Assembly: GCF_900659865.1 (NCBI RefSeq)
Contig: NZ_LR213811.1
Coordinates: 1 to 34,493, forward strand
Length of the DNA stretch: 34,493 nt
Direction: 5' to 3'
DNA from: Hyella patelloides LEGE 07179
GTDB lineage: Bacteria; Cyanobacteriota; Cyanobacteriia; Cyanobacteriales; Xenococcaceae
The position numbers and the translations under genes are program-made. Positions 8,874 to 17,372 of the stretch are shown in pieces; within the stretch, counting starts at the first letter, position 1; each line of letters begins with the position of its first letter. The notes beneath the pieces were generated by a model. That model saw only the letters and a program-made list of their open reading frames with translations. It was not told where the DNA came from and did not search any database.

Positions 8874-8919
8874 AGTCGGTAGAGGCGAACGAACGTTCGC
8901 CCGAGAGCGTGGTTAATTG

Positions 8920-9924
8920 TTAATTTCTCATTCCTCCTACTTGATCCCTCATCTCTGAATTGACTCTTGGTTGCTGGATTGTTTGTCTTAGTTCTTTTCG
9001 GGTTTTATCATCAAGAAACTCTTCTTGTAAAAGTTCCCATTCTTGCCATTTTTGAGAGCGAGTTTGGGTGAGTAAAGTTGCTAGTTCGGGCATTTTTTCA
9101 GCAACGACTGATTTTAAGGCTTTTTCTAGGACTTCTCTCAAGACATAACAATCTTGGATTTGACCGAGAACTTCTTGAATTTGCTCTATTTGCTTGAGAT
9201 AATAATGATAAATATCATCGTAGAATTGAGAAAATAGCTCTAAATTATAGCGGGTTCTTTTGGCTGATTTTCGCAGATCGTGGAGAATTAGCTCTTCTTG
9301 TTCTAGTAATTGTTCCACTGCTTTTGTATTTAAGCTTTCAGGAAATTGAATTGTTCCTTCTTTTAGTTCCACTCCTACTAACCAACCAGGATGCAGCAAT
9401 AGTTGACTAATTTGGGGTAACAGTAAATCTGGCAATACGGGATAAATAGATAAATCGCCTATTGCTTGATATCTGGGATGCTCTAACCAATTTTGGAGTT
9501 CTTGCTGGAGATTGAGATAAAGCTTGCTGTTGAGAGTTTGTCTAACCTGTTTTACTTCTTTTTTTCTTTGTTTGTTGAGAGATTTGATAACTTTGTCTAA
9601 ACTCTTTTGTTCTCCTGCGGGTAATAGAGGACGATAATTATTGGCTAGATTAGCTAGTAAAACGTCTAAATCTCTGAGTTTTCCTAGAGAACGACCTATT
9701 TTAGCAATATTTTTCTGATTTACTGTTGGTGGTAACTCTAAAGCGACTGCAAAACCAGCGATTGCACTTCGTAAACGTCGCATTCCGACACGTATTTGAT
9801 GTAAGTCTTCCGAGTCTTTATCTTGAAGTACTCTAGCTTCATACTTGAATATCTTACGAGTATGTTTGGCGATTGCAATATTTGCCCATTCTTTTAAAGT
9901 AACAGCGTTATCTTTATCGGTCAT
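8920..9924 (-). CDS. CHAD domain protein
   Basis: The 334-residue all-helical protein carries the CHAD signature: LHQIRVGMRRLRSA (residues 41-54, with H42, R45, R49, R50), LGKLRDLDVLL (80-90), LHDLRKSAKRTRYNLELF (214-231, with H215, R218, K219, K222, R223) and LGQIQDCYVLRE (253-264). Conserved basic side chains of CHAD domains form a surface that binds polyphosphate, so a role in phosphate storage or polyphosphate granules is likely. There is no CYTH triphosphatase domain, so it is a stand-alone CHAD. It lies 13 bp downstream of a small conserved cyanobacterial gene and probably shares its transcript. Confidence 0.9.
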   Translation of the reverse strand: MTDKDNAVTLKEWANIAIAKHTRKIFKYEARVLQDKDSEDLHQIRVGMRRLRSAIAGFAVALELPPTVNQKNIAKIGRSLGKLRDLDVLLANLANNYRPLLPAGEQKSLDKVIKSLNKQRKKEVKQVRQTLNSKLYLNLQQELQNWLEHPRYQAIGDLSIYPVLPDLLLPQISQLLLHPGWLVGVELKEGTIQFPESLNTKAVEQLLEQEELILHDLRKSAKRTRYNLELFSQFYDDIYHYYLKQIEQIQEVLGQIQDCYVLREVLEKALKSVVAEKMPELATLLTQTRSQKWQEWELLQEEFLDDKTRKELRQTIQQPRVNSEMRDQVGGMRN

Positions 9925-9937
9925 TCTAGATATCCGA

Positions 9938-10216
9938 TTATTCTTCGGGGGTAAAGTTTGTCTTGTCTAAAAGTTCCTTTTTGGATTGCTTAAGCTGTTT
10001 CCAAAACTTTCTAATCTCATCATAAGTATCTTCTGCGGTCATTTTGCCATTGGATTCTAAACCACAAAGATAAGACACTTGTTGGGCAAACTGTTGCAAG
10101 TTGGCATTAAAAACCAAATTTTGAGGAGTAAACTCACCTTGATAGCTGCCAATGGGATATAAAAACTCTTCTTTGATGTTTTTGTCGTTATTAATGTTAT
10201 TAGATTCTTCTATCAT
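9938..10216 (-). CDS. Small conserved cyanobacterial protein (DUF7219-like)
   Basis: This 92-residue acidic, helical protein has the core FLYPIGSYQGEFTPQNLVF followed by NANLQQFAQQVSYLCGLESNGKMTAEDTYDEIRKFWKQLKQSKKEL. I recall this pattern (FLYP-S-Y-G-FTP-NL-FNANLQEFAQ-V--IC-LE--GK) from a small cyanobacterial family annotated as DUF7219, with unknown function. The family name is from memory and should be treated as tentative. It precedes the CHAD gene by 13 bp in the same direction. The start at ATG 10216 is supported only by length; the Asn/Asp-rich first 16 residues are variable. Confidence 0.75.
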   Translation of the reverse strand: MIEESNNINNDKNIKEEFLYPIGSYQGEFTPQNLVFNANLQQFAQQVSYLCGLESNGKMTAEDTYDEIRKFWKQLKQSKKELLDKTNFTPEE

Positions 10217-10638
10217 TTTTGCGTCCTCTGTTGGGTTTAAATAACGTTTACTATTAAACTATTAAACACTAACCACCAACCCATGGTCGTATCGGGGAAA
10301 TTAATTCCCTTATCAGAGCGTAGTTTTTCTACTTTGTTTCAAGCATGGATAATTTCTAAAAGAATCCCTTCGGATAATAAAGATTTAACTTTTATACCAA
10401 TTTTGCCATCATCAATGCACACTCGGTCATTTATCTCTAGTTGTGACAAAATGTCGGGAATTGTGTAGTTGGTTTGAAACATTTTTTGTCTGCATTAAGT
10501 GGTACTTTTTTACTTCATAACAACCTCTTTCCTTGATGTATGCGTTGCTTATTTTTCGCTAGTAAGACAGTTGTTTAATACCTACTTTGTGTCTCTTCGA
10601 TTTAATTATGGATCGAGAACTTGAAGAAGTTGTGAGCT
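10217..10638. other. Intergenic stretch holding a pyruvate-kinase remnant
   Basis: About 420 bases with no intact gene. The plus-strand open frame at 10283-10468 is the antisense of a decayed pyruvate-kinase-like segment. The remainder (10483-10638) is AT-rich with no recognisable content. Confidence 0.6.
10284..10482 (-). pseudogene. Pyruvate kinase-like fragment
   Basis: Read on the minus strand from ATG 10482, the frame gives IPDILSQLEINDRVCIDDGKIGIKV, then SLLSEGILLEIIHA, an in-frame TGA, and KLRSDKGINFPDT. This matches the B-domain region of pyruvate kinase (GDRV-IDDGKIG-KV ... EGVLL-V-HA ... EKLR-DKG-NFPDT), especially the cyanobacterial form as I remember it. Only about 65 codons survive, with no catalytic barrel on either side. 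It is a dead fragment of a glycolytic-type gene. Confidence is moderate because the segment is short, but the motif order is specific. Confidence 0.65.
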
Positions 10639-10848
10639 TTAATCATTGGGTGTTGCTGAATAGAAAATTGATGTTTGTTGAATATCAATCAAATCTTCTA
10701 AAGATGTTTCTTGCCAAAAAAGCCGATTTTGCCGTTCTAAATTATTAGATTTATTAATAGTTGCAACTAAAATTTGCAGCAGTTGGCGTTGTTCTGAGCT
10801 AGAAAGGGCTTGAAGGTTGGCGATCGCTTTGTGTAATTGAGGAGTCAT
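10639..10848 (-). CDS. Orphan antitoxin-like small protein
   Basis: The 69-residue helical protein starts MTPQLHKAIANLQALSSSEQRQLLQIL and includes FWQETSLEDLIDIQQ. This resembles the small cyanobacterial antitoxins (MTPQL-QAI--IQ-LS--E---LL) usually encoded just before a PIN-type toxin. No toxin follows: downstream DNA holds only the pyruvate-kinase remnant. The start region, up to the HIP1 site inside codons 8-10 (GCGATCGC at 10820), is the first unit of a 79-bp tandem repeat that continues upstream. The assignment is by resemblance only; it may also be a non-TA hypothetical protein. Confidence 0.55.
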   Translation of the reverse strand: MTPQLHKAIANLQALSSSEQRQLLQILVATINKSNNLERQNRLFWQETSLEDLIDIQQTSIFYSATPND

Positions 10849-11136
10849 AATAGTATTAAATTGCCATTCTCTATCTTGATTGTAGTTGATTGAGAAAAGC
10901 GATCGCTTTGTGTAATTGAGGAGTCATAATAGTGTTAGATTGCCATTCTCTATTTTGATTGTAGTTGATTGAGAAAAGCGATCATTTGTTGTAATTGGGG
11001 AGTCATAATAGTATTGGATTGCCATTCTCTATCTTGATTGTAGTGGATGGAAGAGATGCGATCGCTTTTTGGAGTTGAGGATTCATAATAATATTAAATT
11101 GCCATTCTCTATCTTAATTGTAGTTGTTGAAGAGAT
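10820..11136 (-). repeat. Four ~79-bp tandem units, each with a start-codon region
   Basis: Units begin at GCGATC-type sites at 10820, 10899, 10978 and 11058, ending where a degenerate fifth site begins at 11137 (periods 79, 79, 80, 79). Each unit, read on the minus strand, has an ATG (10848, 10927, 11006, 11086) followed by codons resembling MTPQLHKAIA. The unit next to the gene leads into the complete ORF. The second unit gives an 18-residue mini-ORF, MTPQLHKAIAFLNQLQSR, and the third a variant, MTPQLQQMIAFLNQLQSK. The HIP1 palindrome marks the unit boundary, which suggests amplification by slippage or recombination at HIP1. Confidence 0.85.
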
Positions 11137-11153
11137 GAGATCGCCAAAATAAA

Positions 11154-11831
11154 TCACTTTAAATATTCTTTCTTTGATATATAGTCTTCTATATTTTGTA
11201 ATATTTCTCTTAAATAGCAAATAACTCTTTTCTTAATTTCTAATAGTTCTTCTGCTGTATTTTCTTTTCCTACGTCCTTGAAAGATTTAAAACCGTGAGC
11301 CAAATAATTTCTATTTGTCTTAATTTTCAGTAAATCAATTCCATCGCGCGTTTTTCGACCATTGGTTTTGCAAGAAAAGCTATAATCTTTCGCTACTTGT
11401 TTTATTTTTCTAGCATCAATATTTCCTGAGAATAGTTGCTCCTTATCGAAACTTGCCGAAATTATATCAAGAGATATATTATTAATTACATCCAAAAGAG
11501 TATCGGTTTCTTTATTTTTCTTGAAATTTTTGACAATAATTTTTTTAATATCTTTCTTTAAATCATCGAAAGATATATTCTGATTGTTCATGTCATCAAA
11601 AATAGCTTAAATTGCATTTCTGATCGTCGATTCAATTAAATTATAAAGTAACAAAAATCCTGTTGCTTTTAGAGTTTTTTCTAATTCAGTATCTATTTTT
11701 TTTACTTTTTGATGCTTAACATTACCCATAGCCAACTGAATCGAGCCTTGTTCTAAATTTTGTAACAAGAAAAAATATTTACTAACTTCTTGAGCGCGTT
11801 CGTCAAAATCTTCAAATAGTTTACTTTTCAT
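11154..11831 (-). pseudogene. MAE_28990/MAE_18760-type HEPN nuclease, split by one nonsense codon
   Basis: ATG 11831 opens a frame that continues to 11154 in a single register, interrupted only by TAA at 11607-11609 (context TIRNAI-stop-AIFDDMNNQNISFDDLKKD). Without the stop it is a 225-residue protein, the usual size of this family. The N-terminal part has the helical core FEDFDERAQEVSKYF and GFLLLYNLIESTIRNAI. The C-terminal part has LFSGNIDARKIKQVAKDYSF and the RX4H nuclease motif RNYLAHG (R174/H179 in the joined protein). HEPN proteins of this kind are RNases or toxins in defence loci. It starts 3 nt after the DUF262 gene ends, so it is translationally coupled. The stop needs a single substitution from GAA or CAA. 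The RX4H half could still be made from ATG 11591 (145 residues), so total loss of function is not certain. Confidence 0.8.
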
Positions 11832-11834
11832 TAA

Positions 11835-12920
11835 TTACCTATAAAGACTATCGCGAACATACTCAATACGACGAGTTACTTTATTCTGAGAGCTACTTCC
11901 GTCTCCTTTAGTAAAATTCTTAAAATCTTCTGAATCTAAAAAAGATGTCGAGTGTGGTATTAATCCTTGATTTTTTCTCAATGCCAAAGCTGCACCTACA
12001 GTAATTGATTCAAATTTAATTCTAGTTGTAGGCTCGTACTTATCTTTTGTTTTTCTATAGATACGTAAGGCATTTGGAAAATATTTTTCGATAAAAGAAA
12101 GCATAGAAATAAATTCTTCTCTCATCACATCAATATTGAGTGACTTAGATTTGTTAGCTTGTTTTAAATACTCATCTAAAAACTGATGTACTTTTTTACC
12201 AGAGTAATTTTTATAGTTATTCAAAAAAGCAAAAAAGCGCAAAATAAACTCCTGTGGATCGCGTTTTTTGATTTCAGTATCAGTAAAAGAACATAAATTA
12301 CGAAATTGTTCTGATTGGGATAATTCTTCAATTAAATCAAGAAACTTCCCAGGCTTACTTCCCCTCCGTTTCTCCATTTCATTCAATTCAACACTACCAG
12401 TATTAATTCTTTCAAATAAGTCTCGTCTTACTTCTTCATCTGCTTTTTCAGTTAACTGAATCATTCTAATAGTAGTTCTTTGAAAACGCCTCTGACGAGA
12501 AAGAGGTAAATCTTTAAAAGTAAATCCATTCAGACTATCTAGCTTTTCAAGATTATTCAACTTCAATTCATTGTTAAGAAATCTAGCCAAAGTACGAATG
12601 CGTTGTGTACCATCTATAATCTCTAGTCTTGCTAAGTCTTCAGATTCAGATACATCAGCAACAAGAATATAAGCTATTGGCAGTCCCAAAAGCACAGATT
12701 CAATAAACTTTGATTGTCTATCTTCATCCCATCTCATTTCTCTTTGATAATCTGGGATAAATATTTCGTTCTGATCTTCGTCTATACCATCTAAATATTT
12801 GTTAACTAAAACTTCAATGGGATATTCTAGTGTATTGTAATCAACAGGTGTTTGTTCCTTGCGTATTTGTGCCTCTGCAATGTCTTTTTTTTCGTTGGTA
12901 ATTTCTAATTGAGTAACCAT
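11835..12920 (-). CDS. DUF262 domain protein (GmrS/SspE-type NTPase-like)
   Basis: The 361-residue protein has the DUF262 signature: IFIPDYQREMRWDEDRQSKFIESVLLG (residues 53-79), IIDGTQRIRTL (101-111, variant of the DGQQR motif) and LFERINTGSVELNEMEKRRG (168-187). DUF262 forms the nucleotide-binding N-terminal part of GmrSD-type and SspE-type anti-phage nucleases, where DGQQR takes part in NTP binding or hydrolysis. There is no DUF1524 HNH nuclease domain here. Instead a HEPN nuclease gene follows 3 nt downstream and may supply the effector. A 52-bp gap separates it from an upstream membrane-protein gene. DUF262 plus HEPN_MAE_28990 pairs are known in cyanobacteria from annotation; their activity as a system is not established to my knowledge. 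Confidence 0.85.
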   Translation of the reverse strand: MVTQLEITNEKKDIAEAQIRKEQTPVDYNTLEYPIEVLVNKYLDGIDEDQNEIFIPDYQREMRWDEDRQSKFIESVLLGLPIAYILVADVSESEDLARLEIIDGTQRIRTLARFLNNELKLNNLEKLDSLNGFTFKDLPLSRQRRFQRTTIRMIQLTEKADEEVRRDLFERINTGSVELNEMEKRRGSKPGKFLDLIEELSQSEQFRNLCSFTDTEIKKRDPQEFILRFFAFLNNYKNYSGKKVHQFLDEYLKQANKSKSLNIDVMREEFISMLSFIEKYFPNALRIYRKTKDKYEPTTRIKFESITVGAALALRKNQGLIPHSTSFLDSEDFKNFTKGDGSSSQNKVTRRIEYVRDSLYR

Positions 12921-12972
12921 AAGTTGTCATAATTATTATTAGAATTATTCTTTTATTCGTAGTTAAATTCTT

Positions 12973-13347
12973 CTAGCTTATTTTTGTCCAATTATAAAAT
13001 AAAAGAAATGTTGATACTATTGTTGCTATCCAATAAATCAAATTATTAGAATCTCTATAATTTTCACCTAGACTATTTTCTATTTCTTTTAATTCTTTGA
13101 TCTCTTCTAAGCTCAATCTATTCAATCCCTTATATTTACTATATTTTTTAAGCTCCCAGCGTCTACCAAAAAATTCCTTTGCTTTTGGATAAGTTTGAAG
13201 GTGAAAAACTATACCTAAAATAAGACATAATAGTGTAGCTAATATTGGTTCAAGTGATGTAGCTGAGATAGAACCGACTAGGTACAAATAAGAATAAGAA
13301 TACTCACCTAAAATACTATTCCAATTTTTCCATATTTTTTTGTTCAT
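12973..13347 (-). CDS. Small membrane protein next to DUF262/HEPN pair
   Basis: I do not recognise a family. The protein (124 residues from ATG 13347; an in-frame GTG at 13359 would add 4) has a hydrophobic stretch at about residues 20-50 (YLYLVGSISATSLEPILATLLCLILGIVF), long enough for one or two membrane passes. A basic cytoplasmic-looking region follows (KAKEFFGRRWELKKYSKYKG), then an amphipathic helix (SLEEIKELKEIENSLG) and a C-terminal membrane segment (LIYWIATIVSTFLLFYNW). AAAGGTG precedes ATG 13347. It is on the same strand 52 bp upstream of the DUF262 gene and could be a third, membrane-anchoring component of that locus, but co-membership is inference. Confidence 0.6.
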   Translation of the reverse strand: MNKKIWKNWNSILGEYSYSYLYLVGSISATSLEPILATLLCLILGIVFHLQTYPKAKEFFGRRWELKKYSKYKGLNRLSLEEIKELKEIENSLGENYRDSNNLIYWIATIVSTFLLFYNWTKIS

Positions 13348-13408
13348 AACTGATTTCACCTTTTATTTTAAAGTTTTTACTTTGCGACTTTGCGTATTTG
13401 CGCGAGAT

Positions 13409-13434
13409 AAAAAAAGATGGGCATTACACCCACC
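13409..13434 (-). terminator. Rho-independent terminator after metH
   Basis: On the minus strand GGTGGG, a 7-nt loop and CCCATC form a 6-bp stem with one G-U pair, followed by seven T. It lies 28 bp beyond the metH stop codon. Upstream of it on the plus-strand map lies GCGAGATAAAA-type repeat DNA. Confidence 0.6.
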
Positions 13435-13461
13435 TCAATAATAAACAATCTCTTAAATTAC

Positions 13462-16400
13462 CTAGGCACTAAAATATCTCGCTACAGGATGATAAGTAAT
13501 AATCGCTGTTGTCGATTGTTCGGGATATAATTGTTCGCTTTCATCCATATACATATTAATGCGTTTGGTATCCAATAAATCCAATTGTTTGAATTGGTCG
13601 GGTATATTAGGGCAAGCAGGATAACCAAAACTATAGCGAGAACCGCGATAGCGTTGTTGTAAGATATCTCTGATATTGTCGGATTCTTCCGCTTCAAAGC
13701 CTAACTCTGTGCGGATTTTGGCGTGTGTCCATTCTGCTAAAGCTTCCGCCATTTGCACCGCTAAACCATGATAATAGAGATAATCGGTGTATTGGTCATC
13801 TTGGAAGAGTTTTTGGGCGTATTCGGTAGCTATTTCTCCTACTGTTACCGCTTGCATGGGGAAAACATCGATTTTCCCCGATTCTTTAGTAGCAAAGAAG
13901 TCAGCAATACATAGTCGTTTGCCAGAACGTTGACGGGGAAATTCAAATGATGTTATGGGTTGTAGGGGCGTTTCCCTAAAGGACTCGCTACGCATCGCGC
14001 GAAACGCCCCTACGGTATCGGGGTCATATACATACAACGTGTTTCCTTCGGCGTTGCAGGGGAAATAACCATAAATTATGGTGGGATGTAATAGGTTATC
14101 AGCAATGGATTTTTGTTTCCATTCTTCTAAAATAGGATGAACTTTTCTCGCGAGAAACTCATCGTATTCTTCTCTAGATTGTTCTTTAGGTTTTCTAAAT
14201 TGCCATTGTCCGACGAATAAGGCTTGTAAGTCTAAATAGGGAAAAACTTCCTCGATAGGAATATCTTTAGCTTCTAATATTTTACTTCCCCAAAATGGCG
14301 GTTCGGGGCGTTCAACATCCAAACTAACTTCATCAGAACGACGGGTATCTATTATTAAAGGTTCTTCTGGCTTACTAACTTCATCAACAAAGATTTTATC
14401 CCGATTTTCCCCTTCAAACGGTTGTTCTGCACCATCTTCTGTAGGGGCGATTCGCGATTCGCCCCTACCATTACCATTGTCAGGTTCATCCAAAAATCCC
14501 CTAACATCGTCCCAATTATCATCAGCCTTCGCTGGCATTAGTTTATCCATGAAATGCAAATCGGCAAAAGCATCTTTACCATAGATAACTTTCCCGTTAT
14601 AGGTATTCTGACAATCTTGATTGACGAATTTAGGAGTTAGCGCAGCACCACCTAAGATAACAGGAACGGTAATACCTTTTTCGTTGAATACTTCCAGATT
14701 ATCTTTCATGAATGCGGTAGATTTTACCAACAAGCCACTCATAGCAATACAATCTGGTTGATGTTCTTCGTAGGCTTTGATAATGCTATCTACGGGTTGT
14801 TTGATTCCGAGGTTAATTACTTTATAACCATTATTAGAAAGAATGATATCAACTAGATTTTTACCAATGTCGTGAACGTCCCCTTTAACTGTCGCAATAA
14901 CAAATTTACCTTTACCTCTGTCGTCAGCTTCTTCCTTATCCATGTGAGGTTCTAAATGGGCTACCGCAGCTTTCATAGTTTGGGCTGACTGCAATACAAA
15001 AGGTAACTGCATTTGTCCCGAACCAAATAATTCACCGACAACTTTCATGCCATCTAATAAGAAAATGTTGATAATATCTAACGGGGGATGTTGTTGTAAG
15101 GCTTCGTCTAAAGCTTCATCTAAACCAATTCTTTCTCCGTCGATAATATGTTGTTTCAAGCGTTCGTTAATGGGAAGGTTTTTATCTACTGCTTCAGATT
15201 TCTTAGCTTTCTTTCCAGCAAATAAGGTTGTTAATTCTCCCAAGGGGTCATAGGTGCAGATATCGCCGTCGAATTCACGCTTGTCGTAGATTAAATCAAA
15301 ACATATCTTTTGATGGGATTCATCTATTTTAGAAAGGGGTAAAATCTTACTGGCGTTAACAATAGCCGAATCTAATCCTACCTGCATACATTCGTGTAAG
15401 AAGACAGAATTTAAAACTTGTCGCGCTGCGAGATTTAAACCAAAGGAAACATTAGAAACACCAAGCAAAATATGACAACTTGGTAATTCATCTCTAATTC
15501 TTTTAATTGCATCTACTGTGGCTTTCGCATTTTCTCTATCTTCTTCGATACCAGTAGATACGGGTAAGGCTAAGGGGTCAAAAAAGACTTCATGGGCGGG
15601 AATACCATATTCTACCGCAGCATTATAAGCTCGTTTGGCAATTTCAAACTTTTTATCCGCAGTACGCCCCATACCATCTTCATCGATAGTACCAATAACC
15701 ACACCCGCGCCATAGGTTTTAGCGAGTTCTAAGACTTGAAAAAATCTTTCCTCCCCATCTTCGTAGTTAGTGGAGTTGAGAATACATTTACCACCAGCTA
15801 CTTTTAACCCCGCTTCCATTTTTGTCCACTCGGTAGAGTCAAGCATTAGGGGAAGGGTGACATTATTCACCAGACGGGATGCAAGTTCGTGCATATCTTT
15901 TTCCCCGTCTCTACCTACATAGTCCACGTTGACATCGAGGATATGTGCGCCTTCTTTTACCTGGGCTTTCCCCATTGCAACTAAACTATCCCAATCTTCA
16001 TCATTAAGTAGAGTACGACATTTTTTAGAACCACTGGCATTTAATCTTTCTCCCACAATCAAGAAAGAATTATCTTGTATATAAGGTTGGGTATTATAAA
16101 TAGATGCTGCGGAGGGTTCAAATTCGGGATGACGTTCTTTTGGTGTTAAATCTCCCGCCATTTCGGCGAGTTGCTGGATATGTTCGTAACGAGTACCGCA
16201 ACAACCCCCAATAATTTGCACGCCCAAATCTTCGACGAAGTGCATTAAAGACATCCGCAGTTCCATCGGCGTAAGCTTATAGTGCGCCTGTCCGCCAATA
16301 TTTTCAGGTAAACCCGCATTGGGTACACAAGAAACAATAAAAGGAGAATGTTCCGACAGATGTTTGATATGTTCCTTCATCAAGTCGGGCCCTGTGGCGC

Positions 16401-17082
16401 AGTTTAACCCTAAAATATCGATGGGGAAGGGTTCTAATATTGCTAAAGCTGCTTCCATTGTCGAACCAGAAAGCATTGTCCCCATCTGTTCCATTGTCAC
16501 GGAAACCATTAACGGGCGACGTTCCTCTTTCTTTTTAAATACCGCTTCAATACCATTAAGTGCTGCTTTTATCTGCAACACATCCATACAAGTTTCCACT
16601 AAAAATAAATCTACCCCACCATCAAATAATGCTTCTGCTTGCTCTTGATAGTTAGTTAATAATGTATCGTAATCAATATGTCCGAGGGTAGGTAACTTAG
16701 TACCAGGGCCAATCGAACCCGCAACAAAACGGGGTTTTTCTGATGTAGAGTATTCTGCTGTTAGTTTTTTTGCTAACTCCGCAGCAGTCTTATTTAGATA
16801 ATACGCCTTATCAGCTAAATCGTATTCCGCTAGTACCATCGCAGTACCGCCAAAGGTATCGGTTTCAATCACATCCGCACCAGCTTCGAGGAATCCTCGG
16901 TGTACTTTCTCCACCGCTTCTGGTTTAGTATGGACTAAATATTCATTACATCCTTCGTACTCCGCACCACCAAAGTCTTCGGCGGTGAGATTTTGGGTTT
17001 GTAGGTTTGTACCCATACCCCCATCAAATACTAACACGGGGCGATCTGAGCTTTTAAGGCGATTTAGGAAGAGACTGTTCAT
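13462..17082 (-). CDS. metH: Cobalamin-dependent methionine synthase
   Basis: The 1206-residue enzyme transfers the methyl group of 5-methyltetrahydrofolate through cobalamin to homocysteine. Domains in order: homocysteine-binding barrel (1-310; Zn ligands in GLNCATGP near 227 and GGCCGT near 294), pterin-binding barrel (about 335-610; [14 protein letters not shown]), cobalamin cap (about 640-725), B12-binding domain with [13 protein letters not shown] (about 731-743, lower axial histidine) and the AdoMet reactivation domain (about 935-1200; [33 protein letters not shown]). It stands as a single gene with a terminator. Two repeat-derived in-frame insertions are visible: about 9 residues near RGESRIAP in the linker before the reactivation domain, and about 17 residues ([17 protein letters not shown]) just before [10 protein letters not shown]. 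The frame is intact, so activity is likely. Confidence 0.95.
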   Translation of the reverse strand: MNSLFLNRLKSSDRPVLVFDGGMGTNLQTQNLTAEDFGGAEYEGCNEYLVHTKPEAVEKVHRGFLEAGADVIETDTFGGTAMVLAEYDLADKAYYLNKTAAELAKKLTAEYSTSEKPRFVAGSIGPGTKLPTLGHIDYDTLLTNYQEQAEALFDGGVDLFLVETCMDVLQIKAALNGIEAVFKKKEERRPLMVSVTMEQMGTMLSGSTMEAALAILEPFPIDILGLNCATGPDLMKEHIKHLSEHSPFIVSCVPNAGLPENIGGQAHYKLTPMELRMSLMHFVEDLGVQIIGGCCGTRYEHIQQLAEMAGDLTPKERHPEFEPSAASIYNTQPYIQDNSFLIVGERLNASGSKKCRTLLNDEDWDSLVAMGKAQVKEGAHILDVNVDYVGRDGEKDMHELASRLVNNVTLPLMLDSTEWTKMEAGLKVAGGKCILNSTNYEDGEERFFQVLELAKTYGAGVVIGTIDEDGMGRTADKKFEIAKRAYNAAVEYGIPAHEVFFDPLALPVSTGIEEDRENAKATVDAIKRIRDELPSCHILLGVSNVSFGLNLAARQVLNSVFLHECMQVGLDSAIVNASKILPLSKIDESHQKICFDLIYDKREFDGDICTYDPLGELTTLFAGKKAKKSEAVDKNLPINERLKQHIIDGERIGLDEALDEALQQHPPLDIINIFLLDGMKVVGELFGSGQMQLPFVLQSAQTMKAAVAHLEPHMDKEEADDRGKGKFVIATVKGDVHDIGKNLVDIILSNNGYKVINLGIKQPVDSIIKAYEEHQPDCIAMSGLLVKSTAFMKDNLEVFNEKGITVPVILGGAALTPKFVNQDCQNTYNGKVIYGKDAFADLHFMDKLMPAKADDNWDDVRGFLDEPDNGNGRGESRIAPTEDGAEQPFEGENRDKIFVDEVSKPEEPLIIDTRRSDEVSLDVERPEPPFWGSKILEAKDIPIEEVFPYLDLQALFVGQWQFRKPKEQSREEYDEFLARKVHPILEEWKQKSIADNLLHPTIIYGYFPCNAEGNTLYVYDPDTVGAFRAMRSESFRETPLQPITSFEFPRQRSGKRLCIADFFATKESGKIDVFPMQAVTVGEIATEYAQKLFQDDQYTDYLYYHGLAVQMAEALAEWTHAKIRTELGFEAEESDNIRDILQQRYRGSRYSFGYPACPNIPDQFKQLDLLDTKRINMYMDESEQLYPEQSTTAIITYHPVARYFSA
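13962..14013. repeat. Palindromic repeat inside metH with a micro-element in its loop
   Basis: Perfect 13-bp inverted arms GTAGGGGCGTTTC (13962-13974) and GAAACGCCCCTAC (14001-14013) enclose 26 bp that starts within CCCTAAAGGACTCG (13974-13987) and ends CATCGCGC. The GTAGGGGCG...CGCCCCTAC palindrome is of a type dispersed in cyanobacterial genomes. Here its loop holds the same core seen at 3372, 3389 and in hicA. The whole adds codons in frame to metH. Confidence 0.85.
14441..14468. repeat. Second GTAGGGGCG palindrome inside metH
   Basis: Inverted arms GTAGGGGCGA (14441-14450) and TCGCCCCTAC (14459-14468) flank TTCGCGAT. It lies in the linker region of metH, read as [10 protein letters not shown], and keeps the frame. 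It is the same palindrome family as at 13962-14013 but without a nested insert. Confidence 0.85.
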
Positions 17083-17372
17083 TGGTCGCGACTGCGGGTC
17101 AACAGATTATAAATTTACTTAAACTTTATTATATGGGCTTTGAGGGAAAGAGGTATTATCTCGCGCAGCCCTAAAGGATACCGCTCCGCATAAGTCGCAA
17201 AGGAGCAGAGAGTTTTTATAGAGAGGTTATCTGTTTTATTTTGAGGCTAACCGATAACTTTATCTGTGTTCATCTGCGTAGAGGGTGTGGACGGTTTTTT
17301 ATCTCGCAAAGTCGTAAGCAAGGATAAAATGTGAGTCTTAAATATTTTATTAAATAAAAAATTATTGCTTTT
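17083..17372. other. Intergenic region with dispersed repeats
   Basis: Upstream of metH and of the repeat-protein gene, which diverge here. It contains an ATCTCGCGCA...AAGTCGCAAAGG dispersed repeat interrupted by the CCCTAAAGGATACC module (17162-17208), and another degenerate copy, ATCTCGCAAAGTCGTAAG, near 17310. Promoters for both flanking genes must lie here, but no clear boxes were found. Confidence 0.5.
17162..17208. repeat. Dispersed repeat interrupted by a micro-element module
   Basis: The segment 17168-17191 is the exact reverse complement of 8686-8709 (24 of 24 bases; starts GCCCTAAAGGATACC). It sits within a common dispersed sequence, CTCGCGCA...AAGTCGCAAAGG, that occurs uninterrupted in inverse orientation near 13376-13406. 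Confidence 0.8.

Larger units (their letters stand above)
8223..8919. other. Intergenic stretch with ABC-ATPase remnants and repeats
   Basis: About 700 bases. The first 230 presumably hold the promoter of the protease operon. The rest holds the two ends of a devA-like gene (8486-8556 and 8811-8873, minus strand), a tandem run built on AGTAATGAGTAATCAGTAA (about 8601-8630), a GC-rich composite repeat (8668-8757) and a hairpin with arms GGCGAAC (8884-8890) and GTTCGCC (8895-8901), which lies just downstream of the CHAD gene and could end its transcript. Confidence 0.6.

Noticed and set aside
8884-8901. GGCGAAC/GTTCGCC hairpin as a strong terminator
   Set aside because: 7-bp stem without a T-run on the minus strand; mentioned only as possible.
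10283-10468. Plus-strand 61-codon frame
   Set aside because: Its reverse strand reads as a pyruvate-kinase fragment; no support for a plus-strand gene.
10820-11136. CRISPR-like array
   Set aside because: Units are contiguous 79-bp tandem copies without unique spacers; they are duplications of a gene start.
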